From: Microplitis mediator | Lineage: Eukaryota > Arthropoda > Insecta > Hymenoptera > Braconidae | Reading direction: 5' to 3' | Length of the DNA stretch: 64,000 nt | Assembly: GCF_029852145.1 (NCBI RefSeq) | Contig: NC_079973.1 | Location: 11,800,385 to 11,864,384 of the forward strand | Shown here: in pieces, positions 33,935 to 46,622 of the stretch | Numbering within the stretch: position 1 is the first letter of the stretch | Layout of the letters: each line of letters begins with the position of its first letter | Notes under the pieces: model-generated | The model's database searches: none | Seen by the model: only the letters and a program-made list of their open reading frames with translations | What the model was told of the DNA's origin: nothing | Program-made: the position numbers and the translations under genes

Positions 33935-35273
33935 CACCGTAAAAAAAATGGGGTATTAAATTTCAACACCTACAGTGGTGCTTAAATAACACTGCAATAA
34001 TATGTGAATATTCCTTACTAGCGTTAAACAAATTTACCGGTGTTAAAATAGGGTTTATGTAGTATAAGAAATTGAATTTTACTTCAAATACGAAAAAAAT
34101 TATTTCATTGTTTTGAATATTCATGATAAAACATTCACCAGTTTATGGTGAAATCTAAAAAATTTTCATCGATGATGATAATTTAATGGTATTGTGTAAA
34201 GTATGGGATACACTTTGCTCTGATTGGAATCTTTGTGCAAATAAAATTGTTGAAAGTACAGAATCTAGTTAGCGAATTGTTAATTTATTATCTTTGAAAT
34301 ATGCTTTATGTTATGAAAAACATCAGGGTTATGATGAAAGTAATTATTATATCGTTCCTAATCATTTAATAATATAAATAACGAAATGTAATATTATTTA
34401 AAACTAATGTAAGATACAATTGATAATTGATTCCGCGCGTTTTCACCCCTCAACAAAATATCCCACGGACAAAATATCCCCCGACAAAATATCTCCGGAC
34501 ATAATATGATAGAAGGATTTCTTAGTATTTAAGAAATCATTTATTAAACATAATTTTTTTTTATTTAACAAATATGTTATACTATTTAAGAAATGATTTT
34601 TTAATAGTTAAGAAATTATGCCTTAAGAAATGATTTCTTAGCTATTAAGGAATCATTTTTTAAATAGTAAGAAATATTTATTAAATACAAAAAAATGATG
34701 TTTAAGAAATGATTTCTTAAATACTTAGAAATCTTTTTTAAATACGATGAAATCCTTCTATCAGTGAATCCCCGACAAAATATCCTATCAGCAAAATTTC
34801 TCTTTTTTATTCAAACGTTTTATTTGTACTGTTCATAACTAATTTGGGTGCTTGTTTTTCCGGAAAATTGTGAAAATTATAACAAAGATATTTTATCGGG
34901 GATATTATGTCCAGAGATATTTTGTGGGGGGATGAAAACGCGCATTACCTTGATAATTACCAATAATTGAATAACATATAATACTGTATCTAATAGTTCA
35001 ATTAGTTTAATATTTTATTTTCGTATTTAATACTTGTTAATAAATTATATTTTTTATTAATTTTCATAAAAAACTGACATTTCGTGTGTTTTATAAGCTT
35101 GCCGAAATGAATACTCTGAACGGACGCAGTTTACTTCGCTTTTACACCGGTATTATTGCGCCATCACACCGATTCAACACCGTAAAATCACACTGCTTAA
35201 ACCGGTGTTATTTCATTTGTACACCGCGTGGTGTTAAATTGAGTCCATTTTTAACACCGCCTTTTTTACAGTG
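33935..35273. mobile_element. ACCGGTGT-family MITE, copy 4, interrupted
   Basis: The left end CACCGTAAAAAAAATGG follows TA and the right end is TTTTTTACAGTG. The core words CTGACATTTCGTGTGTTTTAT and CGGACGCAGTTTAC near 35070 match the other copies. It is diverged, and a separate element occupies 34435-34943. Confidence 0.6.
34435..34943. mobile_element. GCGCGTTTTCA-ended MITE with ACAAAATATCCC array
   Basis: Ends GCGCGTTTTCACCCCTC and GGGGATGAAAACGCGC. Subterminal ACAAAATATCCC words occur at both ends in inverted orientation. The centre is a second array of ATTTAAGAAATGATTTCTTA palindromes. No target duplication could be identified. Confidence 0.7.
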
Positions 35274-36290
35274 TGTGAGTACAAGTATGTTATTATTTTT
35301 CTCAAATATTATAACTTATAACACCTAAAAACAAATGTGACTATTGTTTTTTGATGCCCACAGAAAACAACCGATATGTGAATATCATCTTAAAAATTCA
35401 TAACTTTTAAATTCGAAATCATTGAAATAAAAGCTATTTTCTATTTCCATTCTAAAATTAGAAAAATCCACCTATAGTAAACCGTTGATTGATTTACACT
35501 CAATTTGCAGCATAATATTTATAACAGCGTAAAATCGTTTATAAAATGAATCGTATTACGAACATAATTGATTAATTTAACTGCGCGACTGAATGATTAT
35601 TAAAAATAAAATATTTTGTGAGGACAAAGTATCGACCTCGACATTTTTCTTTTTTTTTCCCGAGTATTCATACGAAAATACGGCTTAAAAGTAAAGCTAC
35701 GACGCAAAATTTCGCTAGTGAAGTGCCATCTTTCTGTACCAAAGCGGAATACACTAAAGTTAATGCAACTTCTATGATATCACTAGTGATGGCGCTAGTT
35801 GTTCGATTTTTTTTTGAACTCATGCATAATAAATAAAATCTTTTTTTTATTGATTTGCGATGTTAGAAGCATCAGCCATTGATCGGTATTCGGATAGAAA
35901 ACACTGTTCACATTTGAATACTATTTTCATGAATTTACGGATAATTTCCAGATGTAAATACAGTTGATTTTATTCACTCGGCATTTAAAATACATAAATA
36001 TTTCATATTTCGATTGAAAAAAATAACAGCGTAATTATTTGATGTATTTACCTACACTCAAAACTCATATTCACAGCTTTCATTTTTGAATACATGTATC
36101 AACATCAAAGAATTAACGTAAGAAACAATCATTGCATCACCACTTATTACTCACAGTACACAAATGAACGAATGCTACAACAATGTCGGCGATTCTACTG
36201 AAAGCATAGTTCCAGTTTCAGTATTTTCGTCGATGCTTTTTTTTACGATATACTTTTAATGAAAATAAAAAAAATACTGAAGGTACTTAC
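35274..36290. other. AT-rich stretch, no gene
   Basis: A low-complexity frame at 35618-35836 is not convincing. If the 36.3-kb first exon is real, this is the start of its intron. Confidence 0.3.
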
Positions 36291-36520
36291 TCGTTGCTTG
36301 AGAATGTCGAGCTCTCAGGTCAGACTTTCAAATGAGAAACGGAGAATAGTCAGCTCCCAGGTGATGCTGGATGCTTGCTGGTCGAGCGGGGTAGTGATGC
36401 ACGAAACGCCCGAAGGGTAGTATTCCGGGGAAATGATTTATGACCACGAGGGAGTTCAGGTAGGGTGCCATTGAGGATCGAGCAAAGTTCTGCTTCACAC
36501 TGTTTTTCAGCTAGTACGGT
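36291..36520 (-). other. Candidate noncoding first exon with splice donor
   Basis: On the minus strand, a roughly 230-bp GC-richer segment ends at a consensus donor CGA/GTAAGTACC (GT opposite 36289-36290). It contains no long open frame, as expected for a 5' UTR or a noncoding RNA exon. A TATA box and E-box sit just upstream (separate entry). Transcription would run towards mir-993, 22 kb away. It could be the first exon of a primary microRNA transcript or of a minus-strand Hox or other gene; the sequence alone does not say. Confidence 0.45.
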
Positions 36521-36533
36521 TAATATTGTGGTC

Positions 36534-36556
36534 CACGTGTAGTATTTTTTATATAA
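36534..36556 (-). promoter_or_regulatory. TATA box and CACGTG E-box
   Basis: Minus strand TTATATAAAAAA (opposite 36545-36556), with CACGTG at 36534-36539 some 6-10 bp downstream. The spacing places a start site at about 36515-36525, at the head of the candidate first exon. CACGTG is the site bound by bHLH factors. Confidence 0.45.
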
Positions 36557-36876
36557 TTATAGCTCAGAAAATAATAACAAGTGGAAATTTTTAACTTTTA
36601 TCAAAATTTGTGATATTTTTCAAATTGTAATGATAACGGGAAAACGAGTCAGTGTACGTACGTATAGGTCAAAAAAAAAACATACTAATTTCGATAACAA
36701 ACTAGAAAGAATGAAAAAGAAAAAAACATTTTTTTTTATATTTTTGTGAAATGGCATCAAATCGAGGGATTAGTTTTATCGTAATGTAAAACCAAAATGG
36801 TTTTAGTATTGTTTGAAAGTGAAGATAGTTATGCTATTATAGTATAGTTCAATGTTTGAAATACAGGAGGAGATAA

Positions 36877-37632
36877 CCGGTATAAAAAAAATTCGCTCCA
36901 AAAATAGTCTAAAAAAATTCCGCATGTGGAACTTCTAAAAATGAGACAGATTAGAACTTAGAATGGAACTTCTTTGGAACGTTAGTAATTTTGATGGTAA
37001 AAAAAAAGTTTTTATGAGCAAATTTAGAGTCAAAAAAGGACGTTCGTAGAACTTTTTTGGAATTTTTCATGGACGTTTTTTTTTGTTCTATAAAAAATTC
37101 AAAAGTAGTGATTTTTGAACTATTTTGGCTTGTTTCTAGAACATCTTTATTCTACAAAAGATGCAAAAGTAGTGATTTTGGAAAGTTTTTGGAACGCTTT
37201 TTTTAGTCCCTAACAAAGCCAAGAGTGGTGATTCTTGCACTTTTTGGAGTGTTTTTGGAACGTCTATTTTAGTTCTATAATAGGTTGTAAAGTAATGATT
37301 TTTGGACCATTTTTAAATGTTTTTGGAACGTCTTCTTAAGTCTATAAAAAAGTTAAAAGTAGTGATTCTGGAACTTTTTTGAAATGCTATTGGAACGTCT
37401 TATTTAGCTTCCGAAAATGGTCAAAAGTGGTGATTATGGATCTTTTTTGGAATGTCCATTTAAATTCCAAAAAATTTGACTCTAAATTCGTTCATAAAAA
37501 CTTTTTTTTTACCATTAAAGTTACTAACGTTCCAAAAAAGTTCCATCCGAAGTTCTAATCTGTCTCATGTTTAGAAGTTCCACATGCGGAACTTTTTTGG
37601 AATTTTCTCGGAACGAATTTTTTCTACTCGGG
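36877..37632. mobile_element. CCCGGG-family MITE with internal tandem units
   Basis: Ends CCGGTATAAAAAAAATTCG and CGAATTTTTTCTACTCGGG, with TAA on both sides. Just inside are long inverted repeats including CCGCATGTGGAACTTCTAAA and GAGACAGATTAGAACTT. Between them about six tandem units of 60-65 bp repeat AAAAGTAGTGATTTTTGAAC and TTTTTGGAACGTC. The same element is inserted at 54728. Confidence 0.82.
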
Positions 37633-38580
<948 letters not shown>

Positions 38581-39195
38581 CCATCCCAAGTAATGAGAAC
38601 ATAAAATTATTGAATATTTAAATATGTTCTATCAAGAAATAGGATTTTTTTTCATCAATTGTCGATAAAACAAATCTCTTTGTAACCGCAATTATTACCC
38701 TCCTTAAGTTTTACGTACTATATGTTCGTTTCATTGTCATACCAGTAGATGTCGCAACTTCTTGCAATGTGATTTATAAGAATTCATTTATTAAAATACT
38801 TCTTATAACTTTTTTATAAAAAATAATACAAAAGAAAATCGAAACTCAAATTTATACACTCGAATTATACTATTCTATTATAGATAAATCGGAAAGGGAT
38901 GAATTTGAGCGTAAAGAATAAACTTTTTAAGATAGCTAGCTCAATATGTGACAAGCTGTAACATTTTACAGCATGTTTTATATGTTGTATATATTATAGA
39001 CTTATAAAGAATATGACCTAAAGGTACTTATTAATTTAAAATGACCCCGACTACGGCAGCTATGGCTGGATAATTAATTAATCTCGAGACGTAAAGAAAA
39101 CCTTTTTTTAATATAAAAAAAAACTTATTTTTTCATCAAGTGGAAATTGTAAATGTATGACTGAAAATTTTTTTCAAGTAAAGATTATTTCATAT

Positions 39196-39492
39196 AATCC
39201 CTGATTAAACAACTGAATTAGACCGAATTGAGAATTTTAATTCTGTTACATTCTGTCGAATTCTGCAAAATAGAATTCAACTGAATTGAAAATTTAAATT
39301 CGAATCAAACAGAATAAAACCGATTTAAAAATTTTAAATTCGTTTTAATTTGGACAAATTCTGATTTTCCTGCCGAATTAAACAGAATTCATTTTTAAGT
39401 TAGGTACCGAATTAACAGAATTTATATGAATTAAATAGAATTAAAAATTTAATTCTGTTTAATTCGATCGAATCCAGTTGTTTAATCAGGGA
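39196..39492. mobile_element. CCCTGATTAAAC-ended MITE
   Basis: Ends CCCTGATTAAACAACTG and CAGTTGTTTAATCAGGG are perfect inverted repeats, flanked by AT on both sides. The interior is an array of GAATTAAACAGAATT and AATTCTGTTTAATTCG words in both orientations. Confidence 0.8.
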
Positions 39493-39639
39493 TATGCCTT
39501 AAAAACTTTTACTCAACACTATAAGGGTTTTCGGTCCTGAACCAAACAATATTCATCTTGTACATTGTGCGCAGCATTTTGTAAAATTCAAAATTATTAC
39601 ACGAATACAAAGCTTGATATTTTTATATCTCATACTGGG

Positions 39640-40150
39640 AAAATTAGATATCTTAGATTATCTGCATATGATCCGTTTCCTGCACGGAACAAACGAATTC
39701 CATCCTGATGACAAAAGATAGGATAACGAAAGATTCTATTGTTATAATGACGAACATGATTAGCCTACGGTAACAAATCAATTTGTTATAATAACAAAAA
39801 ATATATGTCGCAACTAAGAAGTCGATTTGGGATGAAAGCACATGATGTTTATTATAACAATATCGTCGTATTTTGAAGCCGACATTTGCTACTGTAAGTA
39901 ATCTTAGCTTATAAATACAAAAATTTTAGTTAATGCTACAAATTCATTCTGTTACTTTAACAAATCACTTTTTTTATTGGAACACAGCAGTTTTGTTACA
40001 GTTACAAACTATTGCTTGGCCCAACGAATAATTTGCTAGCATTACAAACAGATTTTAATCCCAACGAATGCTTCGTTATCCGTATATGAAGGCAGAATTT
40101 TGTTGCCGTAAGGTATCTTATCTTGTAGTCACAAAAATTTTTTCTGTGTG
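39640..40150. repeat. TTTGTTATAATAACAAA-array repeat
   Basis: Words TTTGTTATAATAACAAA, TTACAAA and TTTGTTAC recur in both orientations across 500 bp. Clear terminal repeats were not found. Confidence 0.45.
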
Positions 40151-40239
40151 CTTTTAAGTAACGTCAAGTATAGTATGCAAGATTTGTAGAAAACTGCATT
40201 CTACATTTTCTTTTGCTAGTTATTCTAATAAAAATAATA

Positions 40240-40824
40240 CACTGTAAAAAATCACCGGGGTAAATCCAAGCGGTGTAGGTGTTAAAATTATCGGTGTTAA
40301 ATTTACCCCCGAAAGCGGTGTGAAAATAACGCCGCCACCTGTGTAAATATTCTGTACCGGTGTTAAAATAATGCCGCCGCCGGTGTAAATATTCTAGACC
40401 GGTGTTAAAATAACGCCGCCACCGATGTAGATATTCTTTACCGGTGTTAAAATATTTTTACTTACACGATCACTATACTTGTTAATAAATGATATTTTTT
40501 ATTAATTCTCATAAAGAACTAACATTTTTTGTGTTTTATAATCTTTAAAGTTAATACTCCGGACGGACGCAATTTACCCCGCTTTTACACCGGTTTTACT
40601 CCACTTTTACACCTGTTACCCCGCTTTTACACCGGTATTACTCCGCTTTAACACCGGTTACCCCGCATTTACACCGGTTTCACTCCGCTTTTACACCGGT
40701 TACCCCGATTTAACACCGGTATTTTTAACACCGGTGTATTACTCCTCCTACACCGGTGTAATTTCATTTTTACACCGGGCGGAGTTAAAACGAGTCCATT
40801 TTTAACACCGCTCTTTTTACAGTG
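40240..40824. mobile_element. ACCGGTGT-family MITE, copy 5
   Basis: The best-ordered copy. Ends are CACTGTAAAAAATCACC and CTCTTTTTACAGTG with TA on both sides. The right arm is a near-regular array alternating CTTTTACACCGG with TTACCCCG and TTACTCCG, with a period of about 14-15 bp. Confidence 0.92.
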
Positions 40825-42547
40825 TACATTTAGTTAAAAGTTTCACCCTGTATTTTAATAATTGCTATAGACACTAGGGTGATTCGTTTTGAACGACTAT
40901 TTTTTTTTTTCACTCCCACTTGAAAATATTGTTATAGACATGGAAAAAAAAAAATTCCCTGCAAGTTTCAGCCCTCAATTTTAATTTTAAGTACTTTATA
41001 TTTGATTTTGAAGTTTTCCAAACAAAAGAGTTGGTCAGCGTTATTCTGTACAAAATTTTTCCTTCTATATTTGTTTAACTATGATTCTTCTTGACGAAGA
41101 TTTTTCATTTTTGTTTTCTTGCCCATCTCCATTTCGTATCGTTCTTTCTTGTATGATTTTTTTTACTCCGATATCTCCTATTTCTTTTTTATCTTTTTCT
41201 TCTTCTTTTTGACGTTTCAGCCCTGCATGTCGTGGGTCTAGCCCCGTACTTGGTATCTTCTTTTTTGAACGCCTGCTCACAGCTCGAGCAAATTTGCCCA
41301 TCCGACCACCTATTTTCTTTTCTCTTTCTCACTCTTTCTCTCTTGTACTCTTTTCCCGTCATCTATTCCCTTGCTGCAGCTTCGCCCTCACAAAATCAGC
41401 TATTCTCTACCGGAGTAAGAGCTGTCTGCAGATCAGTGCCGCCAGTTTTCTTACTATCACCCTCTTCTGTCTTTTCTTCTATTCGCTACCCTCTACTTTC
41501 TTTAGTATCATCTTCTAGCTTATACTTGTGTGCTAGGTCAAATTCGCTCTCTTTATTCTTCACTAGACTTTTTTGGGTAGTTCTACACTTAAGACCAAGA
41601 TCGTAGCTCTATTCAGCGAGGGTGATACCATTTCTTCGATGGAAAAACTGATCTTGAGCTGTTTCTTTTACTAATTTTTTTCTTGCAATCAATTTTTTGC
41701 TCTCGATTTTGCGTCAACTGTGACGTCACTGTACTAATGGTTCACTATCATCGCTAAGATCATTAATTAGATAGTCTTGTATTTTAATATTTTTATGGTA
41801 AAATTACCGCTTTTTTTGAATTATTATTGATACAATAAATAACGTCAATAGGGTCGTATGTCAATGTATCGAATTATTTCGTGAGCTTTTATCAATCAAT
41901 CACCATTATTGAGAATATATAATAATATAAATCGGAATTAAAAGATCTTTTTGTATGTATAAAATATGAATCAACTTCGTAGTGTATTCAGAAAATTGAA
42001 AAAATAAATTAGAGAGGGTGGGGAAAGAAAGCCCCCTCCAAAAATCGATAAAAATTTTTTTTCTGTTTTTCTAATTACCATAAATTCAATATACTTGCGC
42101 ATTTTTAGCTCTACGCATGATCTACGGTAAAATGGAACAGCCAAAAATTCTGAAAAAAAAAATTTAATGTACTTGTTGATTTTTCGGCTCATTCTATATA
42201 CCTGGGGCAAATTTGGCCACTAAAAATATTTGAAAATTATCATTTTTTCTATAATTAATTAAAAATCAGGATGTTGTAGACCAAATGATGTTATGTTTTT
42301 TATTTCATTTATTTTAACATGCGACGTTTCGTCAATATTATTCTGATATTAGGCACCTATGTGTTTACAAACAAATAAATTATTAACAATTTTAAGTCAA
42401 AATAAAAACTCAATACAAAAGTCAAAAAATTAGTAACTACCTTAAAATTGTTACAATGCAATGATTTTTAATTAATTATAGAAGAATTTAGACCTGATTA
42501 GAGCAATAATATAATTTTTTCTTTAATTGATAAATTTTTCGATTCGA
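40825..42547. other. Pyrimidine-rich and AT-rich stretch
   Basis: 41065-41600 is a C/T-rich tract giving long low-complexity frames on both strands (lysine- and glutamate-rich on the minus strand). I do not accept it as coding. CACTAGGGTGATTCG at about 40872 looks like a hAT end without a partner. Confidence 0.35.
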
Positions 42548-42742
42548 TTAATTTTTACAGCATCCACAAATATACTCATCGGAATAATATTTATTTACAA
42601 CTGTACAGGAATCATGAGACCATTTCTTACAATTTTGACATTGAATCCATGATTCCTTAAATTCGGAAGACAGTCCATTGCAATAAAGACAGTTACAATC
42701 ATCAGTTTCAATTTTTGAAAAATATTTTTTGTGCTTTCTTCT
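42548..42742 (-). pseudogene. PHD-finger C-terminal fragment, probably transposase-derived
   Basis: Sixty-four codons end at a stop opposite 42548-42550. They contain a complete PHD-like zinc ligand series: CLYC, 13 residues, CQNC, four residues, H-x2-C, 12 residues, CGCC. The first cysteine pair is preceded by DDCN, and WIQCQNCKKWSHDSC has the usual tryptophans. The protein ends four residues after the last pair begins. A short PHD finger at the very C-terminus is characteristic of several insect transposases, such as pogo/Tigger-like DDE proteins. An in-frame TAA (42743-42745) interrupts the upstream sequence, where IDYDDFFTTIAMKFNV reads on. No DDE domain is visible. Most likely a transposon remnant; a decayed cellular PHD protein is possible. 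Confidence 0.65.
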
Positions 42743-43366
42743 TTAATTTAGCAATAATTTTGAATTTACATTAAATTTCATTGCAATAGTTGTGAAAAAA
42801 TCATCATAATCAATTTTTGTTAGTAAGAGTGGGGGAAAGATTTATTATCCCTTAAAAATTTTTTTGAGTAATGTAAAAGTAAACATAGTTGTCCAAAGAA
42901 CGAAATTCATCCCTAAGGTCGGAAACAATTTCAAAAATATAAAAAAATTGTTTTTTTTATCATTTTTTGAACACGGGCTGTTGTGCCCCAGAAAAAAATT
43001 TTTTTTTTCAAAGTTTTGGAAAAATGATCATGAGATTGTTCGAGATAAGACAAAAGTAAACTGACTTGATGGTTGAAAGCTACAAAAAGTAATAACTGGC
43101 TTAGCGGGGCCGTTTTGCTCCACCCTCCCATCATATATATGCCAACCATCTTAGATCTCATAATCTATTGTCGAGTTTGGCAACTTGCTCTGGGCTGATT
43201 GGAGTAGAGTCGATTAATACCAAAAAAATCAGATTGTCAATTTTAAAATTAATAATCACTTTATTCTGAAAATTTATCGACGAATAAGATTTTTTTCTCG
43301 CCTCCCGGCGGAAAAAAAAATAAATGCCGCTTTCCGCCTCCGTCGAGGAGAAAAATACTATACACT

Positions 43367-43475
43367 CCTTGGGCAGTAAATAAGAAAGCCTCAGATCACA
43401 TGTTCGTTGACCTCGGCTTCGCCTCGGCCAACAATTACATGTGATCTGAGACATTTCTTACTTTACTGCCCTAGG
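43367..43475. repeat. Long hairpin repeat CCTAGGGCAGTAAAGTAAG, copy 2 (inverted)
   Basis: Same hairpin as at 15500, in reverse orientation. It has matching flanks on both sides (TATACACTCC and GTATATAATATAC). The loop is TTGACCTCGGCTTCGCCTCG. Homology to copy 1 extends outwards to AACGGAGG / CCTCCGTCGAGGAG. Confidence 0.8.
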
Positions 43476-43490
43476 TATATAATATACTAT

Positions 43491-43745
43491 AACTTCCCGC
43501 TAAGAAAATTAAAAATTTTCAAAACAAAAAGAAGTTATGGGTTTTGGTCCGATTTTCGAAAAACGAGTTTTCAACAGATCTTGACGTTTTGAAGTCCTAG
43601 GAATCTATTCTGACTAATTTCAAAATGATGTCCAAGTGTATGTATGAATGTACGTTTGTAAATATCTGAAACTTTTGAACGGATGAACCGACTTTGATGG
43701 GGGGCATCGTCCTGCAGGGTCAAACGATAGACCGATTTTTTTTCC
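43491..43745 (+). repeat. TTCCCGC-family repeat, copy 4
   Basis: Starts AACTTCCCGCTAAGAAAAT, with the family landmarks TTTTGGTCCGATTTTCG and TTTTGAAGTCCTAGGAATC. It ends after CCTGCAGGGTCAAACGATAG. It is inserted directly beside the hairpin repeat. Confidence 0.8.
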
Positions 43746-43792
43746 TTTTGCTTATGTAATAGTTAAAAATATCATTATCACATAACTTACCT

Positions 43793-43951
43793 TTTTAAAT
43801 TTAAAATAGTGAAAAGCTTGATTATTCATTGTTTACTAGTGAATAGTATGTCATTAATTCAAATAGTCGTATACTTTTCATTGGCAATAAGTGGCTGTTT
43901 ACTGCCAAATAGTGATCATCACCTGATTTTCACTGATTCGTTTGTAGAGAG
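43793..43951. mobile_element. CTCTCTT-family MITE, copy 4 (diverged)
   Basis: The reverse complement of the 33199 copy in order of words (AAATTTAAAATAGTGAAAA, CATTGTTTACTAGTGAATAG, TTTCACTGATTCG). The right end is GTAGAGAG followed by TA. Confidence 0.5.
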
Positions 43952-43962
43952 TATTTTTTAAT

Positions 43963-44045
43963 AGTATATTACACACCTAGGGCAGTAAAGTAAGAAATGT
44001 CTTAGATCAAATGTAATTGTTGGCCGAGGTGAAGCCGAGGTTTGT
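43963..44045. repeat. Half of the CCTAGGGCAGTAAAGTAAG hairpin, copy 3
   Basis: One arm and the loop only (CCTAGGGCAGTAAAGTAAG to GCCGAGGTGAAGCCGAGG), in opposite orientation to copy 2, 490 bp away. Confidence 0.7.
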
Positions 44046-44936
44046 TTGACTAAACAATTTGTGATTTTACTATATATGTCAGTCAACTCATTCGGCGGCA
44101 TATCTCTGTTAAGATATCTAATTGTCTAATTATGACTTACTTATTTATCTATTGAAAAAATCGATTTAAAATCTATCATTCTTTTTTAATTTTATCACAG
44201 TACATCATCATATTATCTCACACTTGTAAAATCGATTGCAAATATTTTTATTCTATATCTTTATACTTTTGATAATAAGTAATAATTAATTTGACTACGA
44301 CTGTTATTATTATATTTTGGAGTGTCATAATAAAGTACTGACATATGCTCAGGGAGCATGGTGTATCAAACCACAGAGTTGAAATATGAACAAGGGGTAA
44401 GCGGACAGAGCGGTAAAAGTCGAGGGTACAAAGATCTAGATTTAAGGTCTAGTGTATACCTCATAGAACCACACGATTTATTAAATATAGATAAATATAA
44501 ATTGAATCTGAATATGTTCTATCAATGACTGATACTTCAAAAATGATAGATCATACAGCTTGTGAATAAAGTTTTAACTACATTTTGAACTTCTTGCAAT
44601 AAAAATTAATAATGTTTTGTAATTGAAAAAGTCATTTCGATCGGTACTGTTTGTAAAAGTAGTATTTTTGACAACTTTTTCAGAAGGACGTTAGAGTTTG
44701 TGTATGGGAGGGTATATTATGTACAATTTTAAAGTTAAAAAACGATATTATTTCTTTTAAATCTCATGAAATATAGAGCTTCCATACGATAACTCAACAT
44801 TGTACTCTTATGATCATCAAAAGACGATTGGCAACAACTGAATTTCAAAGACTTCAAAATGAATCCTTCAGATAACTTGTAAGATATGAAAGAATTAAAA
44901 TTATAGAGCTTTATTTGGAAAATCTATGAAAATCTA
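44046..44936. other. Spacer, no gene
   Basis: AT-rich. AAGCGGACAGAGCGGTAAAA (about 44399) resembles a tRNA A box, but no B box follows. Confidence 0.3.
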
Positions 44937-46106
44937 CACGGAAAGAAAATTATGGAAACGGTTCCAATAATTCTATAAAATCTTTTCCTATACCAACATA
45001 GGAATTATGATCGTAAATTATGGGAGCAGTTCCTATCATTATAGGAATGTTTTCCATAATTATAGGAACAGTTCCTATAATGATAGGAATGCTACTTATA
45101 ACATTATGGAAATGATCCTCGTAATTTATAGGAATCGTTCCTATAATGTTATGGGAATCGTTCCTATAATATGTAGGAATGAACTCTACATTTTAGAAGA
45201 ATCATTCCCATAAATTGTAGGATCCATTCCAATAATATTATAGGAATTGTTCCTATAATAGTATGGGAACTATTCCCATAATATTATAGGTATGGTTCCC
45301 ATAATGCTATTGGAATAGTTCCTATACCATAATGGAAATCATTCCCATAATATTATGGGGATAGTTCCCATACTATCATAAAAAAAATAATTCAAAGAAA
45401 AGTGTGATAATCACTTTTGCAATGAACAGAAATATTATAAAATATAAAAACAAAAATTTAAACATTGAAAAAAAAAATAGTATTTGTCAAAAAAATTGAA
45501 ATTTTTAACAAATTTATTTTTCTAACTAATTTAGCGTCGAAGAAGCTTTATTTGAATCTCTCCTTAGCATGAGGGAAATTTCTACACTATTTTACAAAAA
45601 AATTTTTTTATGATGTTATGGGAATGGTTCCCATAATGATATGGGAATAGTTTTCATAATATTACGGGAATGGTTCCTATACTAGTATAGGATCTATTTC
45701 CATACTATTATGGGAACGATGCCCATACCATTATGAGAATGGTTCCCATAATGATTTGGGGATAGTTTTCATAATATTATGGGAATGGTTCCTATACTGG
45801 TATAGGATCTATTTCCATACTATTATGGGAACGATGCCCATACCATTATGAGAATGGTTCCCATAATGATATGGGGATAGTTTTCATAATATTATGGGAA
45901 TGCTTCCTATATTAGTATAGGATCTATTCCCATACCATTATGGGAATGGTTCACCTAATGGTATGAGAACTATTCCCATCCTATTATGGGAGCTATTCTC
46001 ATATATTATGGAAACAATTTCTATAATAGTATGGGTACAATTTTTATACCATTATGGGAACTATTCCCATATGCATAGCAAAAGTTTCTATAATTTTCTT
46101 TCCGTG
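44937..46106. mobile_element. CACGGA-superfamily MITE with TTCCCATAAT array, copy 3 (largest)
   Basis: Ends CACGGAAAGAAAATTATGG and TAATTTTCTTTCCGTG, TA on both sides. The array on the right contains a higher-order duplication: a block of about 120 bp (GGTTCCCATAATGAT...ACGATGCCCATACCATTAT) is repeated twice or more at 45620-45900. The core (45370-45600) is shared with the other two copies. Confidence 0.9.
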
Positions 46107-46474
46107 TATAGGAGAAATTTTTAATGTCGATAATCCCACAAAGTTTTCTGAATGGGACTTCGTGGGGTCATACATAAACGCAGGGAAATCTGGCTGAACA
46201 CATCTGAATTGTTGACAAATAAACTATGCGTCCTCAAAATTGATGAAGATTTAAATAAACAAACCGTTTATCAGTTATTAGAAAAATAATACTGACACAT
46301 ATCACTTTTTTCAACATAATTTCAAAACTACTTTATTGATTGATTTTGAAACGTAACCAAATTTCAGTAGCATTTGATTCTTTCAATTGCTACGAAAACT
46401 ATCTAAGTCAATTAGTCACTGTAACAAATATCGTAAACGAAAAGTTTTGAAAAGATATTGTTTTTACTGCACTA
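46107..46474. other. Spacer, no gene
   Basis: Unique AT-rich sequence; only short open frames. Confidence 0.3.
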
Positions 46475-46622
46475 CCCTAGTCGAAAAATAGAACCTCGTT
46501 TAAACCTCTATAATGCAAAAACGGAAATAAGCGCAACATAGAGGTTCAAATGAGGTTCTAGAATACGTTTATTCGCAGCCGCAATTCGAGGTTGAAACTG
46601 GAGGTTATTTTTTCGACCCGGG
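46475..46622. mobile_element. CCCGGG-family MITE, copy 3 (148 bp)
   Basis: Ends CCCTAGTCGAAAAATAGAACC and GGAGGTTATTTTTTCGACCCGGG, TA on both sides. The interior repeats GAGGTTC / GAACCTC words. Confidence 0.8.

Noticed and set aside
41065..41606. Basic coiled-coil protein (minus strand) or serine-rich protein (plus strand)
   Set aside because: Both come from one C/T-rich tract; no splice sites, domain or balanced codon use.
44399..44475. A tRNA gene
   Set aside because: An A-box-like string is present, but no B box or cloverleaf pairing follows.
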